The notes beneath the pieces are model-generated. The model worked only from the letters and a program-made list of their open reading frames with translations, searched no databases and had not been told where the DNA came from. From Alphaproteobacteria bacterium (lineage in GTDB: Bacteria > Pseudomonadota > Alphaproteobacteria > Acetobacterales > Acetobacteraceae), in NCBI GenBank assembly GCA_016869735.1, contig VGDL01000025.1, positions 1-51,457 of the forward strand: a stretch of 51,457 nt of DNA, in the 5' to 3' direction. Both the position numbers and the translations under genes were made by a program. Shown piece by piece: positions 8,212 through 16,224 of the stretch. Every line of letters starts with the position of its first letter. The stretch's first letter is position 1.

Positions 8212-8738
8212 AGCGGGCGTTTTCGCGGCGCGCCAGCTTGGCGATAGGCTTGGCCATTCTGGGCTTGGCCGCGCAAGCGCAAACGCCTGATCAAGCGCTA
8301 CCGCCGGACCCTGCCCCGGCGCCCCCCCCGCCCGTGCGATTGACACCCCTGCGCCCGCAGGTGCCGCAAGGCCTTGCCGGACCATTACAGGGGCTGCAAA
8401 GCCTGCCGCAAGGGGGGGTTCGGCTGCGCATGACAGGGGCGGAACTGACCGCCCCGCAAGCCAATGCTGTGCAGGCCCTTGCCAGGGATTTGGCGGCGCT
8501 TCCCCAAGGCCGCATCACCGTGGAAGCCCAGGTAGCCGCGCCCGCCGATGATGTCTCCGCCGCACGACGACTAAGCCTTGCCCGCGCCCAGGCGGTGAAG
8601 TCCGCCCTGGTCGCCGGCGGGCTGACGCCTACCAGAATTGATCTCCGCCCACTTGGCCGCCTTTCCGGCGCACAGGACGCGGTGGACATACTGCCTCCCG
8701 GCGTGGCAAGCCCGAATTCGGAGGCAAGACGCCCATGA
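8208..8738 (+). CDS. Small exported OmpA-like protein
   Basis: 176 residues. A signal peptide is evident (MKRAFSRRASLAIGLAILGL, then AAQAQT as the likely cleavage region), followed by a Pro/Ala-rich linker (PPDPAPAPPPP). The C-terminal 110 residues resemble an OmpA-like peptidoglycan-associated fold: ITVEAQVAAPADDVSAARRL and LSLARAQAVKSALVAGGL match the strand and helix where OmpA proteins have RRxxAVxxxL. The usual GHTD strand is weakly conserved. Its start overlaps the stop of the phosphatase and its own stop overlaps the start of the MotA-like gene, so all three are coupled. It probably works with the downstream channel pair at the cell wall. No precise family name recognised. Confidence 0.6.
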   Translation: MKRAFSRRASLAIGLAILGLAAQAQTPDQALPPDPAPAPPPPVRLTPLRPQVPQGLAGPLQGLQSLPQGGVRLRMTGAELTAPQANAVQALARDLAALPQGRITVEAQVAAPADDVSAARRLSLARAQAVKSALVAGGLTPTRIDLRPLGRLSGAQDAVDILPPGVASPNSEARRP

Positions 8739-9871
8739 CCCAGCCGACGATCTATCTTTGGCGGATGGTGATTTTCCTGGCAGCGGTGGTAGGCATTGCC
8801 GCCATGCTGGCGCCCGATTTGCTGCATGCCTTTCGGGCCAATCCAATATTGAATGGCGTGATCCTGGCCGTGCTGTTGTTTGGCGTCGGCATGACCTTCA
8901 ACCAGGTGCTCTCACTCAGGCGCGAAGTGGCCTGGGTGGAAGGTTTCCGCGCGCCAAAGGATGGGCTTTCCGTCCGTCAGCCGCGCCTGCTGGTGCCGAT
9001 GGTTTCCATGCTGTCAGGCCGGCGGAATGACCGTGTTTCGCTCTCGGCCTCTGCAATGCGGAGCGTGCTGGATGGGCTGCAATCGCGGCTTGATGAACGG
9101 CGTGAGCTTTCGCGCTACGTCACCGGCTTACTGATTTTTTTGGGGCTGCTTGGCACCTTCTGGGGGCTGCTGCTCACCATCGCGTCCATCGCGGACGTCA
9201 TCGGCAATATGTCCGTCGGCTCCGGCGATTTGAATGTGATGTTTGAACAATTGAAGACCGGCCTCGCCAAGCCATTACGAGGGATGGGGACAGCGTTTTC
9301 TGCCTCCATGCTGGGCCTCGCTGGGGCGCTGGTGGTGGGGTTTCTGGACCTGACCGCGGGGCAGGCGCAAAACCGTTTTTTCAATGATCTGGAAGAATGG
9401 CTGGCCGGGCTGACGCGGCTTTCATCTGGCATTCTGGGCCAGGAAACCGAAGGCAGCATGCCTGCCTATGTCCAGGCGCTTTTGGAACAAACCGCCGAGA
9501 ATTTGGAGAATCTGCAATCCATCATGGCGCGTGGGGAAGATGGGCGCGCCGCCACATCCCAAGCGCTGATGATCCTGACCGAACGCATGACTGTGCTGAC
9601 GGAACAAATGAGCGCCAATAACGCGCTGATGCGCCGCATTGCCGATGCGCAGGATGGGCTGGCACCGGCCATGTCAAGGCTTGCTGAAAGCCAAGCCGAT
9701 CGGACCGAGACCGGGGCGATGCGCGGGCATTTGCGCAATCTGGAAATCTACCTGGCGCGCCTGGTGGAAGAAGCAGGGCAAGGCCGCGCGCAATCCACCA
9801 ATGACATCCGCAATGAAATCAAGATTCTGACCCGTACCATAGCCGCCATCGCGGAAGAGCAACCGCGGTGA
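8735..9871 (+). CDS. MotA/TolQ/ExbB-type proton channel protein with coiled-coil tail
   Basis: 378 residues. Four membrane segments are visible: about residues 7-25, 37-57, 127-150 and 185-207. The last two carry the channel hallmarks FLGLLGTFWGLLLTIAS and MGTAFSASMLGLAGALVVG. Residues from about 230 form a long polar, heptad-like tail (TSQALMILTERMTVLTEQMS). Such proteins assemble into rings around a MotB/ExbD-type partner and convert ion flow into work across the envelope. The partner is probably the OmpA-like coiled-coil protein at 9988. No flagellar or Tol genes are nearby, so it is neither flagellar MotA nor TolQ by context. Confidence 0.8.
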   Translation: MTQPTIYLWRMVIFLAAVVGIAAMLAPDLLHAFRANPILNGVILAVLLFGVGMTFNQVLSLRREVAWVEGFRAPKDGLSVRQPRLLVPMVSMLSGRRNDRVSLSASAMRSVLDGLQSRLDERRELSRYVTGLLIFLGLLGTFWGLLLTIASIADVIGNMSVGSGDLNVMFEQLKTGLAKPLRGMGTAFSASMLGLAGALVVGFLDLTAGQAQNRFFNDLEEWLAGLTRLSSGILGQETEGSMPAYVQALLEQTAENLENLQSIMARGEDGRAATSQALMILTERMTVLTEQMSANNALMRRIADAQDGLAPAMSRLAESQADRTETGAMRGHLRNLEIYLARLVEEAGQGRAQSTNDIRNEIKILTRTIAAIAEEQPR

Positions 9872-9879
9872 GGAACGGA

Positions 9880-9923
9880 GCATTTTCAAGCCAGGCGAGA
9901 TCGCTTGGCGACTCGAAAAATGC
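9880..9923 (+). repeat. Imperfect inverted repeat in the MotA-like/OmpA-like gap
   Basis: GCATTTT at 9880 pairs with AAAATGC ending at 9923, and inside it CCAGGCGA (9891-9898) pairs with TCGCTTGG (9901-9908), giving a long broken hairpin. A second weak stem, CGACC (9923-9927) with GGTCG (9942-9946) followed by TTTT, lies just after. Together they could partly terminate or process the transcript between the channel gene and its partner. No protein signal is seen in this 116-base gap. Confidence 0.4.
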
Positions 9924-9987
9924 GACCAAGCATCTGATTAGGGTCGTTTTGCCGTATGGCGGAACGGCTCTGATGGTCTAACGGGCA

Positions 9988-11400
9988 ATGGCGGGGTCTT
10001 CCGAAAGGCGGCGCGGGCGCGGCGGCAACCTGGATGTCTGGCCAGGCTATGTGGATGCGCTTTCCACCTTGCTCATGGTCATTATTTTCGTGCTGCTGGT
10101 CTTCGTGCTGGCGCAGGGCTTTCTGTCGGTTGCGCTCAGCTCTCGCGAACAGGCGGTGGATCAGCTCAATCGCCGTGTCGCGGAATTGGCTGAATTGCTT
10201 TCCCTTGAAGCAACGCAGGGGGATCAATTGCGCCAGCAGGTTGGCAGGCTTGGCAATGATCTGCAAAGAGCGGCCGGGGCGCGCGATACGGCCCTGCAAT
10301 CCCTTGCCCTGATCCGCGAAGAACGTGACAGGCTTGCCAATGAACGCGATGGGCTGCGTGGAGAACGCGAAAGGCTAGGCGCGCGGCTTTCGGATTTGGA
10401 ATTGGCGGCGCGGAGTGCAGCAGACCGTGCCAGTGCTACGGAACGGCAATTGGCAGAGGCGCTGGCGCGCGCTGAACGCACAGGTGGCGATGCCGCGCGG
10501 CTGCAACGGGATTTGCGTGGCAGCCAGTCCGAATTGGCGGCAGCGCAAGCAGCGCTGGAAGCGATGCGCCGCGAAGCCCAGGCGCTTGATCGGCAAGTGC
10601 GTGTGGAACGCGAAACCAGCACACAGCGGCTTGCCGAAATGGCCCGGCTTTCCGAACAGATCAGGGCGTTGACGGCGCTGCGCGATGAATTGGAACGCCG
10701 CGCCGCGCAGGAACAGCGCGGACGAGAAAGGGCTGAGGTCGAAGCCGGTGAACGCGCGCGGCTGGCAGAAAGCGCCGCAGCACAAGTTGCGCTGCTGACG
10801 CGCCAGACGGAAGCGCTCCACAGCGAATTGGCAAGGTTGTCACGCGCACTGGATTTAGCGGAAGCGGAAGGCCGGGATCGCAATGCGCAAATCGCATTGC
10901 TGGGGCAGCGATTGAATGCGGCACTCGCGGCGCGAGTTGAAGAATTGCAGCGCTATCGCAGTGATTTCTTTGGTCGTCTGCGGAATATTCTGGGCGAAAG
11001 GCCGGAAGTGCGCATTGTGGGGGATCGCTTCGTTTTCCAAGGTGAAGTGCTTTTCGCCCCGGCGAGTGCGGAATTGTCGGAAGCAGGGCTCCGGCAATTG
11101 CGCGATTTGGCCGGCGTACTTTCTGAAGTGACGCCCCTAATCCCGGCTGATGTCGCCTGGGTGCTGCGGGTGGATGGGCATGCGGATCGCAACCCAATCC
11201 GCAGCGCGCGTTTTGCCAGCAATTGGGAATTGGCCGCGGCGCGCGCGATTGCGGTCGCGCAAATCCTGATTGCGGAGGGCCTGCCGCCCAATCGCGTGGC
11301 GGCAACCAGCTTTGGTGATGCCCAGCCGATTGATCCGGGCGATTCACCCCAAGCCTTGGCGCGCAATCGTCGGATCGAATTGCGGCTGACGGATCGGTAG
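9988..11400 (+). CDS. MotB-like stator protein with long coiled coil and C-terminal OmpA domain
   Basis: 470 residues in three parts. Residues 15-45 hold one membrane span (VDALSTLLMVIIFVLLVFVL), with Asp23 placed where MotB has its proton-binding Asp. Residues about 50-315 are a very long Arg/Glu/Ala-rich coiled coil, with repeated LARAERTGGDA-like heptads. Residues about 340-470 form an OmpA/MotB peptidoglycan-binding domain: FAPASAELSEAGLRQL, VDGHADRNPI, ARAIAVAQILIAEGLPPNRV and RNRRIELRL. The protein would span from the inner membrane to the cell wall and pair with the channel protein at 8735. It resembles alphaproteobacterial proteins annotated simply as peptidoglycan-binding. ATG 9988 is the first start compatible with the membrane anchor. 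Confidence 0.82.
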   Translation: MAGSSERRRGRGGNLDVWPGYVDALSTLLMVIIFVLLVFVLAQGFLSVALSSREQAVDQLNRRVAELAELLSLEATQGDQLRQQVGRLGNDLQRAAGARDTALQSLALIREERDRLANERDGLRGERERLGARLSDLELAARSAADRASATERQLAEALARAERTGGDAARLQRDLRGSQSELAAAQAALEAMRREAQALDRQVRVERETSTQRLAEMARLSEQIRALTALRDELERRAAQEQRGRERAEVEAGERARLAESAAAQVALLTRQTEALHSELARLSRALDLAEAEGRDRNAQIALLGQRLNAALAARVEELQRYRSDFFGRLRNILGERPEVRIVGDRFVFQGEVLFAPASAELSEAGLRQLRDLAGVLSEVTPLIPADVAWVLRVDGHADRNPIRSARFASNWELAAARAIAVAQILIAEGLPPNRVAATSFGDAQPIDPGDSPQALARNRRIELRLTDR

Positions 11401-11733
11401 TCAGACCAGCCGCGCCTCAAACGGTGGCTGTAAATCCGGCGCGTCGAATTCCACCACCCATAGGTCGGGGTCACGCTGCACCTGCCGCGTGACATAGGCA
11501 TCAGCCGTTTCCTGATCCACCGCGCCTGGGCCGGTGGCGCGCAGCCAGGCGGGGCGGCCCTCAGCATCGCGGATTTGCGATAGAACCTGCACCCCGGCCC
11601 GCCCGCGCAGCACACATAGGATCCCCCCGCTATCGGGGTCCCCCTTGCGCAACACGGCGGCAGACCGGCCGGCCATATCGGATAGCCGAATTGCCATGGA
11701 AACCCAGATGCCGGCTTTTACTTTCGCGTCCAT
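11401..11733 (-). CDS. DUF1491 family protein
   Basis: 110 residues, the usual size for this alphaproteobacterial family of unknown function. It starts MDAKVKAGIWVSMAIRLSDM, then VLRKGDPDSGGILCVL, the most recognisable block, and WVVEFDAPDLQPPF near the end. No signal peptide or membrane segment is seen. Its stop abuts the stop of the convergent OmpA-like gene directly (11400/11401). A shorter start at the internal Met (MAIRLS) is possible but would drop strand sequence shared with the family. Confidence 0.75.
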   Translation of the reverse strand: MDAKVKAGIWVSMAIRLSDMAGRSAAVLRKGDPDSGGILCVLRGRAGVQVLSQIRDAEGRPAWLRATGPGAVDQETADAYVTRQVQRDPDLWVVEFDAPDLQPPFEARLV

Positions 11734-11813
11734 GGGCGTGCTTCTGCCACTTCTTGCCCCTTGCCGGAAGCCGCGCGCCGCGCCATTCAGGCGCTGATAA
11801 TGAGGTACTCATC

Positions 11814-12026
11814 ATGGCCGACCGGAAATTGACCGAAGCGCAACGCGCCTACGAAACCAAACGCGCCGCCAAGGCGGGCATGAGCCTGGAAAAATGGCTG
11901 ACGGAGAAAGAAAAGCGCACCGCCGCCGAAGCCAAGGCTGCGGCTGAGGCGACCAAGCCGCCGCCCGCACCGAAAAAGCCTGGCTTCCTTGGCCGGTTGC
12001 TCGAAAAGGCGCAAAAGCCGCTTTGA
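11814..12026 (+). CDS. Small basic protein of unknown function
   Basis: 70 residues, not recognised. The N-terminal half is charged and helical (MADRKLTEAQRAYETKRAAK, then SLEKWLTEKEKR) and includes an Ala/Glu/Lys stretch. The C-terminus PPPAPKKPGFLGRLLEKAQK is a proline hinge followed by an amphipathic, possibly membrane-associating helix. No signal peptide. It starts at ATG 11814, 80 bases from the divergent DUF1491 start, and lies 69 bases upstream of the alpha/beta hydrolase on the same strand. The composition and reading frame support a real gene. Confidence 0.6.
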   Translation: MADRKLTEAQRAYETKRAAKAGMSLEKWLTEKEKRTAAEAKAAAEATKPPPAPKKPGFLGRLLEKAQKPL

Positions 12027-12095
12027 TGGGGCGCGGGCTTGGATCGCGGCGGTGAGGCCCCTAAGCTGCCCAGCGGAACGGTATCGAAGCTACGC

Positions 12096-12965
12096 ATGAG
12101 CAAGATCATCTGGCGCGCCGAGGATGGCAGCGCGGAATTGCACCCGGCCCTTGTCCCCTTGGCGGCTTCGGCGCGCGTGGCGGAAACGCCATGTGGTTCC
12201 GGCAGCATGGTCTGGCGCGTTTGGGGCGAAGGGGCGCCGCTGGTGCTGCTGCATGGCGGTTCCGGTTCCTGGCGGCATTGGGCGCGCAATATCGGCCCAC
12301 TCGGCGCCGAGCGCATGGTGATTGCGCCTGATCTGCCCGGGCTTGGCGATAGCGCCATGCCGGAAGGTGTCTCAACGCCCGAAGGTGTGGCGGAGATCCT
12401 CGCGCGCGGGTTGGACCGCATTCTGCCCGCTGGCAGCAGCTATGATCTGGCTGGATTTTCCTTTGGCGCGCTCTGTTCCGGGCATCTCGCCGCCTTGGAT
12501 CAGGACAGGGTCAAAAGTCTGACCATCATCGGCGCCGGTGCGCTTGGTTTTCAGCGCAGCCCCACGCAGCTAGTGAAGGTGCGCGCCCTGGCCGGTGAGG
12601 AACGCGTCGCTTCACATCGGCATAACCTTGCGGAATTGATGTTCGCCGATGCCAGCAGGATTGATGATGTGGCGCTGGCCATTCAGGAAGCCTCCACCCG
12701 CGGCGCACGCTTCAAAAGCCGTGGCTTTGCCAGCACGGATTCACTGAAACAGGCACTGATGCGTGGGCGCGGCCAACTTAATGCCATTTACGGCGCATGG
12801 GATGCGATTGTGCGGCCCCATGTGCAATGGCGGCTTGATCTGGTGCATGGGCTGCGCCCCGGCGCGCGCGCGCATGCCATCCCCGGCGCCGGCCATTGGG
12901 TGGCCTATGAGGCAGCAGAGGAATTCAACGCCACGCTGCAACGCTTTCTGACAGAACAGCCATGA
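12096..12965 (+). CDS. Alpha/beta-fold hydrolase
   Basis: 289 residues with the full catalytic layout of the alpha/beta-hydrolase fold: oxyanion region LLHGGSGSWRHW near residue 50, nucleophile elbow LAGFSFGALC (Ser near 115), acid YGAWDAIV near 230, and His in GAGHWVAYE near 266. It could be an esterase, a C-C bond hydrolase or a haloperoxidase-like enzyme; substrate unknown. ATG 12096 (MSKIIWRAEDG) was chosen over the upstream TTG because the extra residues have no family character. It overlaps the EamA transporter gene by 4 bases (ATGA), so the two are co-translated. Confidence 0.85.
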   Translation: MSKIIWRAEDGSAELHPALVPLAASARVAETPCGSGSMVWRVWGEGAPLVLLHGGSGSWRHWARNIGPLGAERMVIAPDLPGLGDSAMPEGVSTPEGVAEILARGLDRILPAGSSYDLAGFSFGALCSGHLAALDQDRVKSLTIIGAGALGFQRSPTQLVKVRALAGEERVASHRHNLAELMFADASRIDDVALAIQEASTRGARFKSRGFASTDSLKQALMRGRGQLNAIYGAWDAIVRPHVQWRLDLVHGLRPGARAHAIPGAGHWVAYEAAEEFNATLQRFLTEQP

Positions 12966-13843
12966 ACGAAGGCGCTGCGGCACCTCGTAGTGCGGTGCTG
13001 CGCGGCATGGTCTTCATTGGCGTCGCTGGCCTGTTGTTCACCCTGTTGAACACGATCATGCGGCAGCTTGCGCATGAAATGGATCCCTTTCAGGTCCAAT
13101 TCCTGCGTTATTTCATGGGCATTGTGGTGATGCTGCCCTTCATGCTGCGTAGCGGCGTCATGGCCTGGATGCCGCATAATCTGCGCGGGCAAATCTGGCG
13201 CGGCCTGGTGCATACGCTTGGCCTGATGCTGTGGTTTGTGGCCCTGCCGAATGTGGCGATGGCAGATATGACCGCGATGGGTTTCACCGGGCCGATTTTC
13301 ATCATGGCGGGTGCGGTATTGTTTTTGGGGGAGCCGATGATCCGCGCGCGTTGGATCGCCGCCGGCATCGGCTTAATTGGCGTGCTGATTGTGGTGGCCC
13401 CGGGCCTCCGCGGTGATGGCGGCTATTGGAATCTGGTGATGCTTTCCAGCACGCCATTATTTGCCGCGTCCTTCCTGATCACCAAGGCACTCACGCGTCA
13501 TGACAAGCCAGAGGTGATTGTCGCTTGGCAATCCATCATGGTCACGGTGTTCACACTGCCCTTCGCCGTCGCGGTCTGGGCCTGGCCAAGCGCCGAGCAA
13601 TGGGGCTGGTTCGTGCTGACCGGCATTCTAGGCAGTGTTGGCCATTGGTTTCTGACGGAAGCTTTCCGTATTGCCGATATGTCCGCGACCCAGCCGGTGA
13701 AATTTCTTGATCTGGTCTGGGCCAGCCTGATGGGTTGGCTGGTCTTTAGCGAGGAACCGGCGCTGACAACCTATGCCGGCGCTTTGGTGATTTTCGCCGC
13801 CACCACCTGGATTGCGCGGCGCGAAGCACGGCGCCGGGCCTGA
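12962..13843 (+). CDS. EamA/DMT-family transporter
   Basis: 293 residues with about ten membrane spans in two EamA repeats: residues 12-150 ending LGEPMIRARWIAAGIGLIGV, and residues 160-290 ending FSEEPALTTYAGALVIF. The Glu-Pro near the end of each half is the usual family mark. These are inner-membrane exporters or importers of metabolites such as amino acids or nucleosides; the substrate cannot be told. The start overlaps the alpha/beta hydrolase stop, and the stop abuts the end of the convergent J-domain gene at 13844. Confidence 0.9.
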   Translation: MNEGAAAPRSAVLRGMVFIGVAGLLFTLLNTIMRQLAHEMDPFQVQFLRYFMGIVVMLPFMLRSGVMAWMPHNLRGQIWRGLVHTLGLMLWFVALPNVAMADMTAMGFTGPIFIMAGAVLFLGEPMIRARWIAAGIGLIGVLIVVAPGLRGDGGYWNLVMLSSTPLFAASFLITKALTRHDKPEVIVAWQSIMVTVFTLPFAVAVWAWPSAEQWGWFVLTGILGSVGHWFLTEAFRIADMSATQPVKFLDLVWASLMGWLVFSEEPALTTYAGALVIFAATTWIARREARRRA

Positions 13844-14530
13844 TTATCCAAGCAATAAATCCCGCGCGGCATTGATGCGCGCGGCCAACCAGGCGCTACC
13901 CCCCTGATCAGGATGCGCTGTTTTCATCAAGCGCCGATGTGCTGCGCGGATTGCATCCTCATCGGCACCTTCAGCAAGGCCGAGCATCTCAAGCGCTTCT
14001 TCCCGCGTCATGGCGGCGCTGCGCGGTTCGGCGGCGGGTTCGGCGCGCCAATCAGGATGGGCGCGATCCAGCCAGGCTTCCAACAGCGCCAGCGAATCAG
14101 CATCCGCAACTTGGCATTCTTGCAGCAGCGCCAGCAATTCAGGGAGCGTGAGTGATGCCAAATCACGCCCAGCGAATTGCCCTGCCTTCACGCTACCCGT
14201 CATGCGCCCGCTGTCATGGTCAAGATTCATGGTCAGGAAGGCGGTTTCCACGCTATTCGCCGCGCCGGTTTGCGGTGCCGGGCCACCGAAGCGCTTGTTG
14301 GTGCGCCAACGCCGCGCCCATTGCAGCAACAAGGGCAGAAAGAAAGCCAGCGCAAAAATCGCCTGCTGCCCGCGCGCGGTAAAAAGCCCGAGCAGCAGAA
14401 TCACCGCGCCAATCGCACCCAGCACCACCGCGCCGAATTGCTTGACGCGCAGGACAGGCGCATTGGCGAAAGCGCGCAGCAGCAGGAAAAGCAAAAACAG
14501 CGCAATGGCGCCAAGGGCAAGCCAAGTCAT
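13844..14530 (-). CDS. Membrane-anchored J-domain (DnaJ-like) protein
   Basis: 228 residues. Two hydrophobic segments at the N-terminus (MTWLALGAIALFLLFLLLRA and VVLGAIGAVILLLGLF, perhaps a third at FALAFFLPLLLQ) are followed by a cytoplasmic middle part. A J domain occupies about residues 170-228 with MTREEALEMLGL and the diagnostic HPD in KTAHPDQGG. This layout resembles TIM14/Pam18-like or DjlA-like DnaJ proteins that recruit Hsp70 (DnaK) to the membrane. It overlaps the upstream VWA gene by 4 bases (ATGA), so the two probably act together. The client is unknown. Confidence 0.85.
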   Translation of the reverse strand: MTWLALGAIALFLLFLLLRAFANAPVLRVKQFGAVVLGAIGAVILLLGLFTARGQQAIFALAFFLPLLLQWARRWRTNKRFGGPAPQTGAANSVETAFLTMNLDHDSGRMTGSVKAGQFAGRDLASLTLPELLALLQECQVADADSLALLEAWLDRAHPDWRAEPAAEPRSAAMTREEALEMLGLAEGADEDAIRAAHRRLMKTAHPDQGGSAWLAARINAARDLLLG

Positions 14531-15237
14531 GCGCCGGCCTTGGGCTTGGGCAGCAAGCCCGCTACCTGCCGCGCCGCCGCACCCGGCAGCAGCGCCAAGG
14601 CGCCTTGGCCTCCCGCTGCATAAACCGCAATGGCGCGCAGCAGATCACGCAATTGTCCGATCGCCGCCGAATCAAACGGCAGATAGGCGCCGCCCGTCAG
14701 CCGCGCGATCTGCCGAAACACTGCCCCCGCCACGGGATCAGCGCCTTCGTGGAACATGAAGGCTTGCGTGCCGCGCAGGCCAAGTTCGCCCGCTATATGG
14801 CAAAGTGCATCGGCATCTTCTTCCATGGCATCGCCGATGAAAATCAGCGCCCTGATCCGCTCACGTTTCGTCTCCGTCAGTGCATGATCCAGCAACGCCT
14901 GGATTTGTGTCTTGCCGCCCAGGCAGGCAACGCCCGAAAGTCGCCGCGCCAAATCCCCTGCATCCTTCAGGAAAGGTGTCGCACGGAATTCGCCAAAGCC
15001 GCGGTAATAGGCCAGCGAAATAGCAAGTCCGCCGATACCCTGAGCCGCCTGCAACATCTCTGCCGTCAGCCCCGCCGCCTGATCCCAAGTGCGTTCGCGC
15101 GATGCGGTGGCATCAATGGCAAAGATCAGCCGCGCCACTGTTGCGGGTGCGGTCCGCAGCGCCGGCACACGCGCTGCCTGATCCAGAAAGGCGGCCACGG
15201 CGGCAGACGGGGCGCGCGGGGCTGGGGGTTTGCTCAT
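14527..15237 (-). CDS. VWA-domain protein
   Basis: 236 residues without signal peptide or membrane span. A von Willebrand factor A fold is indicated by FAIDATASRERTWDQA, whose DATAS corresponds to the MIDAS DxSxS motif, by GGKTQIQALLDHAL (MIDAS Thr) and by ALIFIGDAMEEDADAL (MIDAS Asp). It therefore probably binds Mg and a protein ligand through the metal site. It is translationally coupled to the membrane J-domain protein downstream. A role as adaptor or chaperone partner is inference. The gap to the upstream gene is 60 bases. Confidence 0.8.
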   Translation of the reverse strand: MSKPPAPRAPSAAVAAFLDQAARVPALRTAPATVARLIFAIDATASRERTWDQAAGLTAEMLQAAQGIGGLAISLAYYRGFGEFRATPFLKDAGDLARRLSGVACLGGKTQIQALLDHALTETKRERIRALIFIGDAMEEDADALCHIAGELGLRGTQAFMFHEGADPVAGAVFRQIARLTGGAYLPFDSAAIGQLRDLLRAIAVYAAGGQGALALLPGAAARQVAGLLPKPKAGA

Positions 15238-15297
15238 GCCCGGGATGTGGGGGCGCGGCGCGTTAGATGAAAGCCACCCCGTTGGGGCAGAGCGACT

Positions 15298-16224
15298 TCA
15301 GGCTTCCTCATCGCGCAAAATCCGCGCTGCGGCGAGCAGCGCCTTTTCGTAGCGCGCGCGTTCCTTGGCGGTTTTCTCCGCCGGCCAGGGGCGAAAGCCC
15401 TCCCCGGTTTTCGGGCCAAGCTTGCCTTCCGCGACCAGCCGCGCGAGGCCCGGGCTCGGGTCAGGGCTCTTGTTCAGCGAAGGATAGATAGTGCGCCCGG
15501 CTTCCAATTGCGTCTCCAGCCCGGCCAATTCCTTTTGCAAAATCGGCCCCGCCGCAACGTAACGAAAGCCGAAGGCGTAACGCACGGCATTATCCACATC
15601 CTCAGCCGTGGCGAGCCCCTGATCAATCACCGAAAAGGCTTCGCGCATCAGCGCATGCTGGATGCGATTGGCCAGGAAGCCAGGCACATCCTTCGCTACA
15701 CGAATAACCTTGCGGCCAAGCCCGGCCATGATCTCGGCCAGTTTGTCGCAAACCTGCGGGTCCGTGTATTCGCCGCGCACGACCTCAACCCCCGGCACCA
15801 GATGCGCGGGCAGAAAAAAATGCAGGTTCGCGCAGCGCGCCCGCCCCGGCAGATCACCCGCGATATCCGTGATGCGATAGCCGGATGCGTTGGACGCGAT
15901 GGGAATACCCGCCGGCACCAGCGCATCAAGCTCGGCAAATACCTTGCGCTTCAATTCAAGCTTTTCCGGCACGGCTTCAATCACCGCTTCGGCCGAGGCG
16001 TAATCCGGCGCCGTCATGTCATCCAAAAGCGTGAGGCCGGAAGCCGCCGCAGGGTTGCCATCCAATTGTATGATGGATTGCGCGACGCGGGCTTGGGCGG
16101 CCGGCCAACGATCCTGCGCAGGTTCCACCGCGGTGACGCGCCAGCCGCCATTGAGGAAAATCGCCGCGATATCGCAGCCCATCAACCCCATGCCGAGGAT
16201 GATGATATGGCGCGGCGCGGTCAT
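15298..16224 (-). CDS. 3-hydroxyacyl-CoA dehydrogenase family protein
   Basis: 308 residues. The NAD-binding start [20 protein letters not shown], the segment [20 protein letters not shown] and the substrate region [13 protein letters not shown] match 3-hydroxyacyl-CoA dehydrogenases. The catalytic His region reads [15 protein letters not shown] in place of HFxNPP, and the C-terminal domain includes [17 protein letters not shown] and [10 protein letters not shown]. It oxidises or reduces a 3-hydroxyacyl-CoA or related hydroxy acid; L-gulonate or lambda-crystallin-like relatives are possible. Its start overlaps the ureG stop by 4 bases, so it sits as an eighth gene of the urease operon, which is unusual. 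Confidence 0.85.
   Translation of the reverse strand: MTAPRHIIILGMGLMGCDIAAIFLNGGWRVTAVEPAQDRWPAAQARVAQSIIQLDGNPAAASGLTLLDDMTAPDYASAEAVIEAVPEKLELKRKVFAELDALVPAGIPIASNASGYRITDIAGDLPGRARCANLHFFLPAHLVPGVEVVRGEYTDPQVCDKLAEIMAGLGRKVIRVAKDVPGFLANRIQHALMREAFSVIDQGLATAEDVDNAVRYAFGFRYVAAGPILQKELAGLETQLEAGRTIYPSLNKSPDPSPGLARLVAEGKLGPKTGEGFRPWPAEKTAKERARYEKALLAAARILRDEEA

Noticed and set aside
10224-10883. 219-codon Ser/Arg-rich frame on the minus strand
   Set aside because: Antisense to the coiled-coil stator gene; low-complexity composition mirrors the repeats of the real gene.
8735-11400. Zorya anti-phage system (ZorA/ZorB)
   Set aside because: The channel pair resembles ZorAB in layout, but no zorC, zorD or zorE follows; the next genes are DUF1491 and housekeeping proteins on other strands.
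8735-11400. Flagellar motor genes motA/motB
   Set aside because: No flagellar gene is nearby and the MotB-like protein has a far longer coiled coil than flagellar MotB.
15275-15297. Terminator after the hydroxyacyl-CoA dehydrogenase-like gene
   Set aside because: A weak GCCCC/GGGGC hairpin followed by CTTTC on the minus strand is suggestive, but the stem is short and interrupted and the T run is poor.
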